A stretch of DNA of 64,000 bases from assembly GCA_950097015.1 (NCBI GenBank), contig CATNEN010000029.1, positions 6,157,501 through 6,221,500 on the forward strand. The letters run 5' to 3'. Below, in pieces: positions 34,895-46,366 of the stretch. The DNA is from Macrostomum hystrix (lineage: Eukaryota > Platyhelminthes > Macrostomidae). The translations under genes were made by a program, and so were the position numbers. A model generated the notes under the pieces. It ran no database searches. It was not told where the DNA came from and saw only the letters and a list, made by a program, of their open reading frames with translations. Each line of letters starts with the position of its first letter. Positions within the stretch are counted from its first letter, which is position 1.

Positions 34895-36180
34895 CAGATC
34901 CTCATATTAGATTCCCACTCTCCCAGATCCCCATATTTGATTCCCACTCTCCCAGATCCCCATATTTGATTCCCACTCTCCCAGATCCTCATATTTGATT
35001 CCCACTCTCCCAGATCCCCATATTTGATTCCCACTCTCCCAGATCCTCATATTTGATTCCCACACTCCCAGATCCTCATTTTAGATTCCCACACTCCCAG
35101 ATACTCATATTACATTCCCACTCTCCCAGATCCCCATATTTGATTCCCACTCTCCCAGATCCTCATTTTACATTTCCACTCTCCCAGATCCTCATATTAG
35201 ATTCCCACTCTCCCAGAACCTCATTTTAGATTCCCACACCCCCAGATCCTCATTTTAGATTCCCACTCTCCCAGATCCTCATATTAGATTCCCACTCTCC
35301 CAGATCCTCATTTTTGATTCCCACTCTCCCAGATCCTCATATTACATTCCCACACCCGCAGATCCTCATTTTAGATTCCCACTCTCCCAGATCCTCATAT
35401 TAGATTCCCACTCTCCCAGATCCTCATTTTAGATTCCCACTCTCCCAGATCCTCATTTTAGATTCCCGCTCTCCCAGATCCTCATATTAGATTCCCACTC
35501 TCCCAGATCCTCATTTTTGATTCCCACTCTCCCAGATCCTCATATTACATTCCCACACCCGCAAATCCTCATTTTAGATTCCCACTCTCCCAGATCCTCA
35601 TATTAGATTCCCACTCTCCCAGATCCTCATTTTAGATTCCCACTCGCCCAGATCCTCATATTAGATTCCCACTCTCCCAGATCCTCATATTAGATTCCCG
35701 CTCTCCCAGATCCTCATTTTAGATTCCCACTCTCCCAGATCCTCATATTAGATTCCCACTCTCCCAGATCCTCATTTTTGATTCCCACTCTCCCAGATCC
35801 TCATATTACATTCCCACACCCGCAGATCCTCATTTTAGATTCCCACTCTCCCAGATCCTCATATTAGATTCCCACTCTCCCAGATCCTCATTTTAGATTC
35901 CCACTCTCCCAGATCCTCATTTTAGATTCCCGCTCTCCCAGATCCTCATTTTAGATTCCCACTCTCCCAGATCCTCATTTTAGATTCCCACTCGCCCAGA
36001 TCCTCATATTAGATTCCCACTCTCCCAGATCCTCATATTAGATTCCCGCTCTCCCAGATCCTCATTTTAGATTCCCGCTCTCACAGATCCTCATTTTACA
36101 TTCCCACACTCCCAGATCCTCATATTTGATTCCCACTGTCCCAGATCCTCATTTTACATTCCCACTCCCTGAGATCCTCA
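34895..36180. repeat. 28-bp minisatellite
   Basis: About 46 copies of CCCAGATCCTCATATTAGAT plus CCCACTCT, with TTTTAGATT, TTTTTGATT and ATTACATT variants and block structure. Shares the CCAGATCCTCA core with the NT5C2 intron 1 array 6 kb upstream. Confidence 0.95.
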
Positions 36181-36740
36181 TTTTTGTGCAAGTTCATAGA
36201 AAACATTTAAAGTGCAAGTGCACTATTGACAATAGTGCAAGTTATCGCTTGATATTCTGCTAGCATTTGCGAGGCCTTAGCGTCCCGTTTGTGTTGTATT
36301 TATTTTAATATTTTCAAATTGGCTATTTCGTTCAGTGATTTTTGTCGAGCAGTTTTTTGCTTACTGCTTATAGTCACCCAACTGAGTCTTGTCAGCTGAT
36401 GCAACAATTATTAGTGATACTATTTACTATGAAAAAATATTTTTTCGATTATTTCTGTATAGTCGAACACGGCACAAGTTATGCGACTAGTGTTGGTGCA
36501 CTTGTCTACAAGTTTTGTTTTCTCTTTTTTAAAAATAATTTTTAATAAAAAAAATACAAATACCGATAATACATAATTAGTAGCACAATTTTTTTTCGCT
36601 TTAATCGCAATTCTGTGGTCTTTGTTCTGGTTTTGTTTTAACTATAATTGACTCTTATAGTCATTCTAAAATAGATAGAATGTTTCATTTCATTGTTTCA
36701 AAGCATATATAATGCTTTGGCGTAACTTGTTAACTGAGAG
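36181..36740. other. Spacer between two arrays
   Basis: AT-rich, no recognised feature. Confidence 0.4.
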
Positions 36741-38330
36741 GATGAGTTGCTAACTGAGGGGATGAGTTGCTAACTGAGGGGATGAGTTGTTAACTGAGGG
36801 GATGAGTTGCTAACTGAGGGAATGAGTTGCTAACTGAGGGAATGAGTTGCTAACTGAGGGAATGAGTTGCTAACTGAGGGGATGAGTTGCTAACTGAGGG
36901 AATGAGTTGCTAACTGAGGGAATGAGTTGCTAACTGAGGGGATGAGTTGTTAACTGAGGGAATGAGTTGCTAACTGAGGGGATGAGTTGCTAACTGAGGG
37001 AATGAGTTGCTAACTGAGGGGATGAGTTGCTAACTGAGGGAATGAGTTGCTAACTGAGGGAATGAGTTGCTAACTGAGGGAATGAGTTGCTAACTGAGGG
37101 AATGAGTTGCTAACTGAGGGGATGAGTTGTTAACTGAGGGAATGAGTTGCTAACTGAGGGGATGAGTTGTTAACTGAGGGAATGAGTTGCTAACTGAGGG
37201 GATGAGTTGCTAACTGAGGGGATGAGTTGTTAACTGAGGGGATGAGTTGCTAACTGAGGGAATGAGTTGCTAACTGAGGGAATGAGTTGTTAACTGAGGG
37301 AATGAGTTGCTAACTGAGGGGATGAGTTGCTAACTGAGGGAATGAGTTGCTAACTGAGGGAATGAGTTGCTAACTGAGGGAATGAGTTGTTAACTGAGGC
37401 GATGAGTTGTTAACTGAGGGGATGAGTTGTTAACTGAGGGGATGAGTTGCTAACTGAGGGAATGAGTTGTTAACTGAGGGAATGAGTTGCTAACTGAGGG
37501 GATGAGTTTCTAACTGAGGGAATGAGTTGCTAACTGAGGGAATGAGTTGCTAACTGAGGGGATGAGTTGCTAACTGAGGGAATGAGTTGCTAACTGAGGG
37601 GATGAGTTGCTAACTGAGGGAATGAGTTGCTAACTGAGGGGATGAGTTGTTAACTGAGGGAATGAGTTGCTAACTGAGGGGATGAGTTGTTAACTGAGGG
37701 AATGAGTTGCTAACTGAGGGGATGAGTTGCTAACTGAGGGGATGAGTTGTTAACTGAGGGGATGAGTTGCTAACTGAGGGGATGAGTTGTTAACTGAGGG
37801 GATGAGTTGCTAACTGAGGGGATGAGTTGTTAACTGAGGGAATGAGTTGCTAACTGAGGGGATGAGTTGTTAACTGAGGGGATGAGTTGCTAACTGAGGG
37901 AATAAGTTGCTAACTGAGGGAATGAGTTGTTAACTGAGGGGATGAGTTGTTAACTGAGGGAATGAGTTGTTAACTGAGGGGATGAGTTGCTAACTGAGGG
38001 AATGAGTTGCTAACTGAGGGAATGAGTTGCTAACTGAGGGGATGAGTTGTTAACTGAGGGAATGAGTTGCTAACTGAGGGGATGAGTTGCTAACTGAGGG
38101 GATGAGTTGTTAACTGAGGGAATGAGTTGCTAACTGAGGTGATGAGTTGTTAACTGAGAGGATGAGTTGCTAACTGAGGGGATGAGTTGCTAACTGAGGG
38201 AATGAGTTGCTAACTGAGGGAATGAGTTGCTAACTGAGGGGATGAGTTGCTAACTGAGGGAATGAGTTGCTAACTGAGGGGATGAGTTGCTAACTGAGGG
38301 AATGAGTTGTTAACTGAGGGAATGAGTTGC
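36741..38330. repeat. 20-bp minisatellite with two binary sites
   Basis: About 79 head-to-tail copies of RATGAGTTGYTAACTGAGGG in strict 20-bp register. Nearly all variation is G/A at position 1 and C/T at position 10; other changes are single (for example GAGGC near 37,400, GAGTTTC near 37,506, AATAAGTT near 37,902). Confidence 0.98.
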
Positions 38331-38583
38331 TACCATGTGATATAATTAGTAGAATTATAAATTTTTCTATAAACTAGACGAGTAGTAACTACGAGTAAAA
38401 AAATAGGATTTGGGTGCGAAATTCTGTGATAGTTGGCTTTAATATAAAATATATTGACTGTATCGTTGATTTTTTATTTAAATCTTGGCTGCTATAAGTA
38501 GAATTTTACGCATTTTTCATGATTCCAGACGCCGTTCATCAAAGAGCTCAAGCAGGTGAGCTAATTAACTGCGATCGGGAGAC

Positions 38584-38991
38584 ATGCTCTCGCGCGGCCG
38601 CAAGGAACTGGGCGGTATGAGCAGCGGTGTCACTGGCAAGTACGTCAGGAAGGAGCCAACACCGCAGCTGCAGGCCCCGTTCAGTTCGCCTCATTCGTCG
38701 GCATTCGCTACTCGCGCCTCGCCTAAAGTTGTCGCCCACGCGCCGTCGCCGCCGCCACCGGTGCCGGAACGGCGTCAGCAGCCGTCGCCGGCTTCGTCGC
38801 CCTCGGCTGCCATGCTGCAACAGCTGGGCCGGCACCAGACCATCACTAGGAAGTTCTCTTCTTCTGGCAGTTTAAGCAGCAGCGCCAGCGGACCCAGCCA
38901 GCAACAGCAGCAGCAGCAGCAGCCGCAGCAGATTAAGCGGATTCAGCAGTATCAGCATCCGGCGCCACTGCAGCATCAGACTAGCGCACAG
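38584..38991 (+). CDS. SAV1: SAV1 exon 1
   Basis: 408 nt, residues 1-136. A conserved start, then a Pro/Ser-rich disordered stretch and a run of eight Gln. Donor CACAG/GTTAGT. The following 93 bases have no in-frame stop, so the exon could also be read through. Confidence 0.85.
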
Positions 38992-41900
38992 GTTAGTGTC
39001 TGGGCCAACTTTGGTCAGTTACATTCTCAGTGGAGAATGGATTTTTTAATTCCGTCATTTCTCTCGCACCCATGCCTAAAGCAGCTTCAACAGCAACAGC
39101 ATGCGCAGCAGCCAAGGCGGCCTCTGTCAACGCACTATCCGTCCACTTGCGGTCAGGAGCCGCTTCTTCAGCAGCCATCGGCTGCATCACCTATTCGACA
39201 GAGGCCGCCGCCACCACCGCCTCCTACGCCGCCTACGCCACCAGAGGAGCTGCCTCTGCCGCCTGGCTGGACAGTGGATTGGACAGTTCGCGGTCGCAAA
39301 TACTACATTGACCATATCAACCGGGCGACCTCCTGGAGCCATCCACTGGCTAAGGAGTCTCTGCCTAGTGGCTGGGAACGGATCGAGAGCCAGGAGAAGG
39401 GCATTTATTATGTCAAGTGAGTTGGTTGTGCTTTTCATTAAATTATAAGAAGTTTGACTGAGCCTTTGCTAATGTTCCGGACCCGATTATGATACAGTTT
39501 AGATTATCTATTACTTCTAATTCTGTTCTCCCACATCCTCAGATTGGGTCGTTGCAGAACTTATAATTTACTATAAAATTTAAAGCAACGAAAAATATAC
39601 ACACCAACTTGTCCAGATGTGCTTTGTATCAAAACCCCAACCTGCAGTTTAAATGAACTGTTAACTTTTAAGGGTCCATTATATCTTATTTTTTGTTTTC
39701 CCGCCTGCCCCCCAGTCGTATCAGCAAGGTAATGCAGCTACACCACCCTGGCCTGCCATTTAACGGCGAGTCCACCCAGCAGCCATTGTCATTCGGCCTA
39801 TTCACCCGGCAGCAGCGGCCTCTGCCACGGCGGCCAGCTCTACCCCTTTCGTCAACTCCCGAGGCCTCCAGTGAACTGCATCATTATTATCAACAGCAGC
39901 AACTGCAGCAGCAGCAACAGCGTCAGTATCAGCAGCAGCAGATGCAGTGGCAGCCGCAGCCTGCTGTCTTTCTAAGTGGCAATCAGCAGCAGCAGCAAAA
40001 ACAACAGCAGCCAGCCAGCCCGCAAGTCCAGCAACATCAACAAGTGAGCAGGCAGCGGTCAGCCGGAACTGGTAAGTTGAAATTGACGAAAAACTGCCGT
40101 TTCAGTACCAGAGTATTGCCCAGTTTTAAGTTGCATTTAAGGCCAAGACGTTTCTTAACTTCGTTTTTATTTTCTCAATTTATTGCCCTTTTATAGTCAA
40201 GTAAAAATTTGGTTTTTCCTATCGCAGAATCTGTAAGCCATGAGCACTAGATTTGATTCCTTATTGCATCGTTTACTACTAAAAGACCCCATATGATTAA
40301 AATTAAATTGTCTTGGGCAATCGCATTTAGCCAAATTAGTATAGTAGACTAGCAATCTCGCTCCCCCTTTCCTGCTGCCAGCATTCATTCATTACTTCCG
40401 GTTTACTAGACTCTAAAAGACCTAAATATATATTACTAGTACTAATGCCAGTACTAATAACATGGAGAAAGGTATCTTTAATGCTTTTTCATTAACCAGA
40501 GAGGTGGGAATTCGGTCTCGGTTGCGGCCGGCTTTAACTCTAACTCTCTCTTTTTCTGCCTGTCTGTTTGTTGCCGGATGAGCCGAGAGCGCTGCTCATT
40601 TCTCAATTAGGTCTCTGCCACCCAAGAGAAGATAGATTTGGAGATCTGTCAGCTAAGATAAGGATTCATTGTTTTAAAAAATCGCTTCTGTCTGGGCTTG
40701 TCTTGGTATTGGCTTTTTATGGCACATGAGATCAATAGACTGCAAAAAATGGTGGAAATTTGAATTGATGCCTCTATTTGCACCTTGAAAATCATTTTCT
40801 AGACCCAGTTACTGCCTAGCAGAAATAAAAACATTTTTATAACCAATGCATTATCATCATAAGGATCGGCTAGACTTCACTGCTAATTTTGTTATTATGA
40901 AATGACACCAAGTTTTAAAATGTTGTGCCCTGATTTTCTGTGAACATTTGGCCTCGGCTTGCGGTGCGGTCTGGGCTATATCAGGCTTTCACCATTCATA
41001 CGGGGAATCTGTGAATTGTGAAATAATAATAATCATTGCAGGAGGGCTGTGAGCATTGGCACATCTTTTGGTGACATTAGACCCGAAGCCAGTGAGGAGG
41101 CAATTCTGCCGATTTCGCTGACTTCTGAGCACAGGCACACACTCACACAGGTGTGTACATCTACCCTGAGCTTCTCATCGTCAGGCAGTGTACTCTCTCA
41201 CTCTGCCTTGGTGAGACACAAATAGTCCCTCAAAGACACAAATCGCACGACAATGCCCCATGTTAATGTGGCCTCGCCCGGGACGGGAGCTCAGGGACCT
41301 TGGTGCGAGAGGCAAACGCGTCAGACCGCTCTGCCACTCACCCCCTAATGAATTATGAAGCCAATCAGCATAAAATGCTTACAATTAACAAATTGGCTAG
41401 ATTTATCCATTGCTTTTAACTATAATAGAAGATTTGGAAACAAACGTCACCTTGTGTGTTGTGCACATGCACTGGCTTATAATATTTATAATATATGGCT
41501 TATTCCTGGCTGTGTACTTTATCGCGCCACCCCCATCTCTACATTTCCCTTGCAGACCTGGAGTCATTCCTGGCTGTGTACTTTATCGCGCAACCCCATC
41601 TCCACATTGCCAGTTGCAGACTGGAGTCTATTCCTGGCTGTGTACTTTATCGCGCCACCCCCATCTCTACGTTTCCCTTGCAGACCTGGAGTCATTCCTG
41701 GCTGTGTACTTTATCGCGCCACCCCCATCTCTACATTTCCCTTGCAGACCTGGAGTCATTCCTGGCTGTGTACTTTATCGCGCAACCCCATCTCTACATT
41801 TCCCTTGCAGACCTGGAGTCATTCCTGGCTGTGTACTTTATCGCGCCACCCCCATCTCCACATTTCCCTTGCAGACCTGGAGTCATTTCTGGCTGTGTAC

Positions 41901-42182
41901 TTCAGGGCGCCGCCCGAATACGACGCGAAAATCCAGTGGGGCCTTTTCTCGCAGAGTGAACTGGAGCGCTCAGCCGAGCTGCTCACTCGCCTAGCCAAAG
42001 AGGAAACCGAATCGATTGTGTCCGCCTACGAGCGCTACAGGGTGGCCCTCGTCACACAGTTGCTGCGGCGAAACAGCCCTGCTGCTGGCAGCGGCAACCC
42101 CACCGTGTCCAACCCTGCGCCAGTTGCTACTAACCGATCGGAATTTCACGCTGATCCGCATCGATATTCGTCCGTGCTATGA
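38584..42182 (+). CDS. SAV1: SAV1 / Salvador, WW and SARAH scaffold of the Hippo pathway
   Basis: Salvador binds Hippo/MST kinases through its SARAH domain and promotes phosphorylation of Warts/LATS, restraining Yorkie/YAP. Exons 38584-38991, 39085-39416, 39716-40071 and 41875-42182 join in phase to 467 residues (human 383, fly 608). The start [11 protein letters not shown]...[10 protein letters not shown] matches MLSRKKTKNEV...GKYVKKETSP in human SAV1 and fixes the ATG. WW1 (about residues 192-224) has [19 protein letters not shown] and WSHPL; WW2 (about 228-258) starts [10 protein letters not shown] and, as in the family, lacks the second Trp. SARAH (about 366-432) reads [20 protein letters not shown] then LFSQSELER. 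Low-complexity Pro and Gln tracts surround the domains. Intron 3 carries six tandem acceptors before the SARAH exon. Confidence 0.96.
39085..39416 (+). CDS. SAV1: SAV1 exon 2, WW1 and start of WW2
   Basis: 332 nt, residues 137-247. [15 protein letters not shown] precedes WW1; WW2 begins at LPSGWERI and is split by the donor AA/GTGAGT after GIYYV. Acceptor AAAGCAG. Confidence 0.93.
39716..40071 (+). CDS. SAV1: SAV1 exon 3, end of WW2 and Gln-rich linker
   Basis: 356 nt, residues 247-365. [15 protein letters not shown] completes WW2 (NKKAQYRHPCAP in human). Then a Gln-rich linker with several short poly-Gln runs. Acceptor GCCCCCCAG, donor G/GTAAGT. Confidence 0.92.
41065..41345 (-). mobile_element. 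SINE-B, near full length
   Basis: Reverse orientation. The complement of the tRNA head (A box TGGCAGAGCGG) is at 41,320-41,340; the body contains TCATCGTCAGGCAGTG, the complement of the motif in the 4873-5185 copy. Antisense in SAV1 intron 3. Confidence 0.8.
41495..41880 (+). repeat. 64-bp minisatellite containing a 3' splice site and exon start
   Basis: Six units. Each reads ACCTGGAGTCATTCCTGGCT, then GTGTACTTTATCGCGCCACC, then CCCATCTCTACATTTCCCTT and GCAG. The last unit runs into the real SARAH exon. Acceptor AGs precede 41556, 41620, 41684, 41748, 41811 and 41875 (spacings 64, 64, 64, 63, 64). Confidence 0.97.
41875..42182 (+). CDS. SAV1: SAV1 exon 4, SARAH domain and stop
   Basis: 308 nt, residues 366-467 (first codon split). 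Starts [18 protein letters not shown]; later [19 protein letters not shown] matches IVKMYEAYRQALLTELENR in human SAV1. TGA at 42180-42182. The acceptor chosen is the sixth of six because only the sequence after it is the non-repeated, conserved SARAH. Confidence 0.93.
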
Positions 42183-42254
42183 ACTATTTCTTTTGCTTCT
42201 ACTTTTGCTTTTGTTTTCTTTGAACGGCACACAGAGCTACTGAATCCAGACTCC

Positions 42255-42470
42255 ATCTCATCTCTCCCATGTCTCATCTCTCCCTGTCTTATCTCTCCCT
42301 GTCTCATCTCTCCCTGTCTCATCTCTCCCTGTCTCATCTCTCCCTGTCTCATCTCTCCCGTGTCTCATCTCTCCCGTGTCTCATCTCTCCCTGTCTCATC
42401 TCTCCCTGTCTCATCTCTCCCGTGTCTCATCTCTCCCGTGTCTCATGTCTCCCTGTCTCATCTCTCCACT
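42255..42470. repeat. 15-bp TCTCATCTCTCCCTG repeat, SAV1 3' flank
   Basis: About 13 copies of TCTCATCTCTCCCTG (or CCGTG) starting some 75 bases after the SAV1 stop, probably in the 3' UTR. Confidence 0.85.
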
Positions 42471-43134
42471 ATCAATCAATCTCGTTATAATCTCATAGAG
42501 CTTCTGTTTAGCCTAACAAGGTATATTCTGATATTGCCGACAGACAGTGCAGTGCGATAAGTGAAATATTATCTGTGTGTGTCCGTTATAAAAAATTTCG
42601 GAAAGTGAAAGAAAAACAGTTTTATTAATGATGTAGTTGATTTATTAGTGTTTATTCGGTAATTTGATAATGAAAAATTCTAACACGATGGCATTGCGGC
42701 CTTAGCTTTATGCTTTTTATTTCGCTATTAAGCAACGGATTAACACTTATATTCGAGTACAGTATTACTTTTGCGAGCGCTGGCTTCCATTGTGATTTTA
42801 ATTTATATGATTGTTAGCGTACTCTGTAATGCTTATGCTATATGGCTTGTGTTAAACCTGAAATCACTTTCGGACGTCATTTTTTTATTATCGAAGTTTT
42901 CTATCCGTCAAATTTTATTCTCAAATTAGACTGTATGTACAGTTCTGTCCTGAGATAGGTCTAATAATGTGCTACAGATCCGTCTTAGCAAGTTTTTATT
43001 GAAGTTTTTGTTTTTTTATTCTTATTCGCTGGTTCCTATTTTATTTCATACCTGCTTCCTGTCCCTATTGCACTCGCTGCTGCTCTCCTCTGCCCACTTG
43101 CTCAATCTCATTTTCGACTTGTCTATCCACTTTC
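42471..43134. other. SAV1 downstream flank
   Basis: AT-rich; no coding or repeat feature recognised. Confidence 0.4.
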
Positions 43135-43575
43135 TCACTCTCCCACCACTTCATTTCTCCCCTCCCCTCCACTTCATTTCTCCCCTCTCCCCTCCCCTTT
43201 ACTTCATTTCTCCCCTCCCCTCCACTTTATTTCTCCCATCTCCCCTCCATTTCAGTTCTCCCCTCCCCTCTACTTCATTTCTCCCCTCCCCTCCACTTCA
43301 TTTCTCCCCTCTCCCCTCCACTCCATTTCTCCCCTCCCCTTTACTTCATTTCTCTCCTCCCCTCCACTTTATTTCTCCCCTCTCCCCTCCACTTCATTTC
43401 TCCCCTCCCCTCCACTTCATTTCTCCCCTCTCCCCTCCACTCAATTTCTCCCCTCCCCTTTACTTCATTTCTCTCCTCCCCTCCACTTTATTTCTCCCCT
43501 CTCCCCTCCACTTCATTTCTCCCCTCTCCCCTCCACTTCATTTCTCCCCTCTCCCTCCACTCCATTTTTCCCTTC
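43135..43575. repeat. Pyrimidine-rich minisatellite (CTCCCCTCCACTTCATTT)
   Basis: About 20 units of 18-26 bp built from CCCCTCCACTTCATTTCTC, with TTTACTTC and CTCTCC variants. Strong strand asymmetry. Confidence 0.9.
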
Positions 43576-44569
43576 CCTCTCCTTATTTGAATTGTATCTG
43601 CCTCTAATGCTGCTTACCTGTTGTCTCAAGTTTATTGTTGAATAGTTAATGAAAGCATGTAAGCTTAAAACGGTTTTCAGTGATTGATTTTCTGTGTTAA
43701 AGACGAGATTCTTTGTCAGAGTTTAATTCTTTTTGGACCCAGAGGCCAGATAAAATTCGTTTGTTTTTACTCGCTGTCAGTTTGAATCAGATATTAATAT
43801 ACTTGTGTATTGGCTTTTTGTTACAAAGTTATTTCACTTCTTGCAGCACTATATGGCAGGAGGCAGTGTGTTTTGTGTTATAAATTGCATTTGGCACTGG
43901 TAAGGTTGGTACAGAGGGCTAAGAGTTATTCAATTGGTTCTTGCATATGGCTGCTTTTGTGTTCTAAATTTTTTTCCCTTCACACTATCAATTATACAAG
44001 TACTAAATACTCACTATGCTTAAATCTTTAAGATCTGCCTGTTTGACCGCTATTTCAGCCTACAGCCTGACTGCCTGAATGCATTTTTTCAAACTTGCTT
44101 CATTTAATTAGAAATTCTTGTTTTCAAAGTCAAACTTTTTCATCTTTAGAAGAGGCCCTAAACTGCCAGATGGCTGAGTGATTTGGTTTGGTTTGTAAAA
44201 AATGTGCATAGCTTTAACAATAAAGTGATAGACTGTGCATGCTTCAATGCAATTAAAAAGGCAGTTGCATTGTTCGGACCTGGATCTAGGCTAAACTGCG
44301 TTGACTCGAGTTCGAATCTTCATGAACTATTCATAAAATAACTTGGAATAATTTTTGCAGTTTGTTTATAAATCCTTCTCTGAGAACAGTGATTTTTATC
44401 TAAAGAATGAAATTAAAAAGTTTTCTAATTTATTCCGATAGAAAACAAAATATGTTTTGCTAGCTTTGTTAGCAAATTGTTTATCGAGTTAAAAGCATGA
44501 GGATAGCATAATTTATCGAGGATTTCTGCTAAGACTGTTTATTTGTTTGTTTTATTTTTGGCGGGAAAT
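43576..44569. other. Intergenic, no recognised feature
   Basis: AT-rich. A degenerate B-box-like GAGTTCGAATCTT near 44,310 may be a SINE relic. Confidence 0.35.
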
Positions 44570-44870
44570 TATTAGCCATTGGTTGCCTGCTAGGGGAAAT
44601 TGGTTGCCTGCTAGGGGAAATTGGTTGCCTACCGAAGGACATTGGTTCTCTGTTATAGGGTTACATTTTTATCTGCTAAATGGTGCTTGGTTGCTTGCTT
44701 GGTTGGCTGGTGGGGGGCCATCGTTCACAGCTAATAGGGGACATTTTTTCTTCTAAAAAAAGAGCATTATTTCGCTGCTATAGGGGGGGCATGCCTGCTG
44801 GGGGAAATACATTGGTTATCTGTTGCAGGTGGAGATCTCTGCTGCTTAAGGGGCATTTTTCGTCTGCTAT
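44570..44870. repeat. Degenerate minisatellite (ATTGGTTGCCTGCTAGGGGA)
   Basis: About ten decayed copies of a unit near 21 bp; the first three are near identical. Confidence 0.7.
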
Positions 44871-45239
44871 CAGTGTTAGCCTATGCCTGTTACAGATGAA
44901 GAAGCTTATGTCTGGGCCACCTGGCGGATGTTAGAGCTGTTCTGAAATCTAATTTTTATCTCCTTTAGCATCAAATAAAAGATCTGTAAAAATATGCAGC
45001 TACATCTTTTTACAGCGGCATTGTTAACTGCAGACAGGCTCCAGACTGGATTGTAAATTATAATATAGAAGGAGGGTAGCGTACCTGAAGTGCTACCTAC
45101 CCTTAGTGTCTGCCAAGTATTGTAAGCTGCTGGGTGGTTATGCCAAATCTCTTGCTTTTAGTTTTGTTCTAGAACTATCAGGATTCTAGAAATTGTTCTC
45201 TGGCGCATCTTTCATGGGATCCTATATTATGAATCCTTC

Positions 45240-45385
45240 AAGAATGGGATGAGAATGTTCCTTTCAAATGGGATAGGAATGTTCCTTTAAAATGGGATAG
45301 GAATGTTTCTTTAAAATGGGATAGAATTGTTCCTTTAAAATGGGATAGGAATGTTTCTTTAAAATGGGATTAGACTGTTCATTCA
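45240..45385. repeat. 24-bp minisatellite (GGGATAGGAATGTTCCTTTA)
   Basis: About six copies with AAAATG linking units; directly followed by a different 24-bp array. Confidence 0.85.
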
Positions 45386-45394
45386 GAGTAGGAT

Positions 45395-46330
45395 GGATGG
45401 AGGTTTCAGTCTAGGATGGGACATTGGTTTCAGTCTAGGATCGGACATTGGTTTCAGTCAAGGATGGGACATTGGTTTCAGTCAAGGATGGGACATTGGT
45501 TTCAGTCTAGGATGGGACATTGGTTTCAGTCTAGGATCGGACATTGGTTTCAGTCTAGGATGGGACATTGGTTTCAGTCTAGGATGGGACATTGGTTTCA
45601 GTCTAGGATCGGACATTGGTTTCAGTCAAGGATGGGACATTGGTTTCAGTCTAGGATGGGACATTGGTTTCAGTCAAGGATGGGACATTGGTTTCAGTCA
45701 AGGATGGGACATTGGTTTCAGTCTAGGATGGGACATTGGTTTCAGTCTAGGATGGGACATTGGTTTCAGTCTAGGATGGGACATTGGTTTCAGTCAAGGA
45801 TGGGACATTGGTTTCAGTCTAGGATGGGACATTGGTTTCAGTCTAGGATGGGACATTGGTTTCAGTCTAGGATGGGACATTGGTTTCAGTCTAGGATGGG
45901 ACATTGGTTTCAGTCTAGGATGGGACATTGGTTTCAGTCTAGGATGGGACATTGGTTTCAGTCTAGGATGGGACATTGGTTTCAGTCTAGGATGGGACAT
46001 TGGTTTCAGTCTAGGATGGGACATTGGTTTCAGTCTAGGATGGGACATTGGTTTCAGTCTAGGATGGGACATTGGTTTCAGTCTAGGATGGGACATTGGT
46101 TTCAGTCAAGGATGGGACATTGGTTTCAGTCAAGGATGGGACATTGGTTTCAGTCTAGGATGGGACATTGGTTTCAGTCTAGGATGGGACATTGGTTTCA
46201 GTCTAGGATGGGACATTGGTTTCAGTCTAGGATGGGACATTGGTTTCAGTCTAGGATGGGACATTGGTTTCAGTCTAGGATGGGACATTGGTTTCAGTCT
46301 AGGATGGGACATAGGTTTCAATCTGGGATG
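45395..46330. repeat. 24-bp minisatellite upstream of MMACHC exon 2
   Basis: About 39 copies of ACATTGGTTTCAGTCTAGGA plus TGGG. Variation is mainly TCTAGG or TCAAGG and GGGAC or CGGAC. Each unit reads TTGGTTTCAG, acceptor-like. It ends 37 bases before the exon 2 acceptor. The two long plus-strand frames through it are out of frame with, or stopped before, the exon. Confidence 0.97.
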
Positions 46331-46366
46331 GAACCAACAAATTGCGCAACCCTCTGCTGAACGCAG

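Noticed and set aside
36741-38330. CRISPR array
   Set aside because: Units are contiguous with no unique spacers, and the DNA is from an animal genome.
38529-38555. Mini-exon TPFIKELKQ just upstream of SAV1 (between CCAG and GTGAGC)
   Set aside because: Too short to support; the following gap to the SAV1 ATG would be an intron under 30 bp. Could be a 5' UTR acceptor, not claimed.
41355-41874. Upstream extension of the SARAH open frame as a normal exon
   Set aside because: It consists of repeated splice-junction units; kept only as a possible alternative isoform through acceptor 2.
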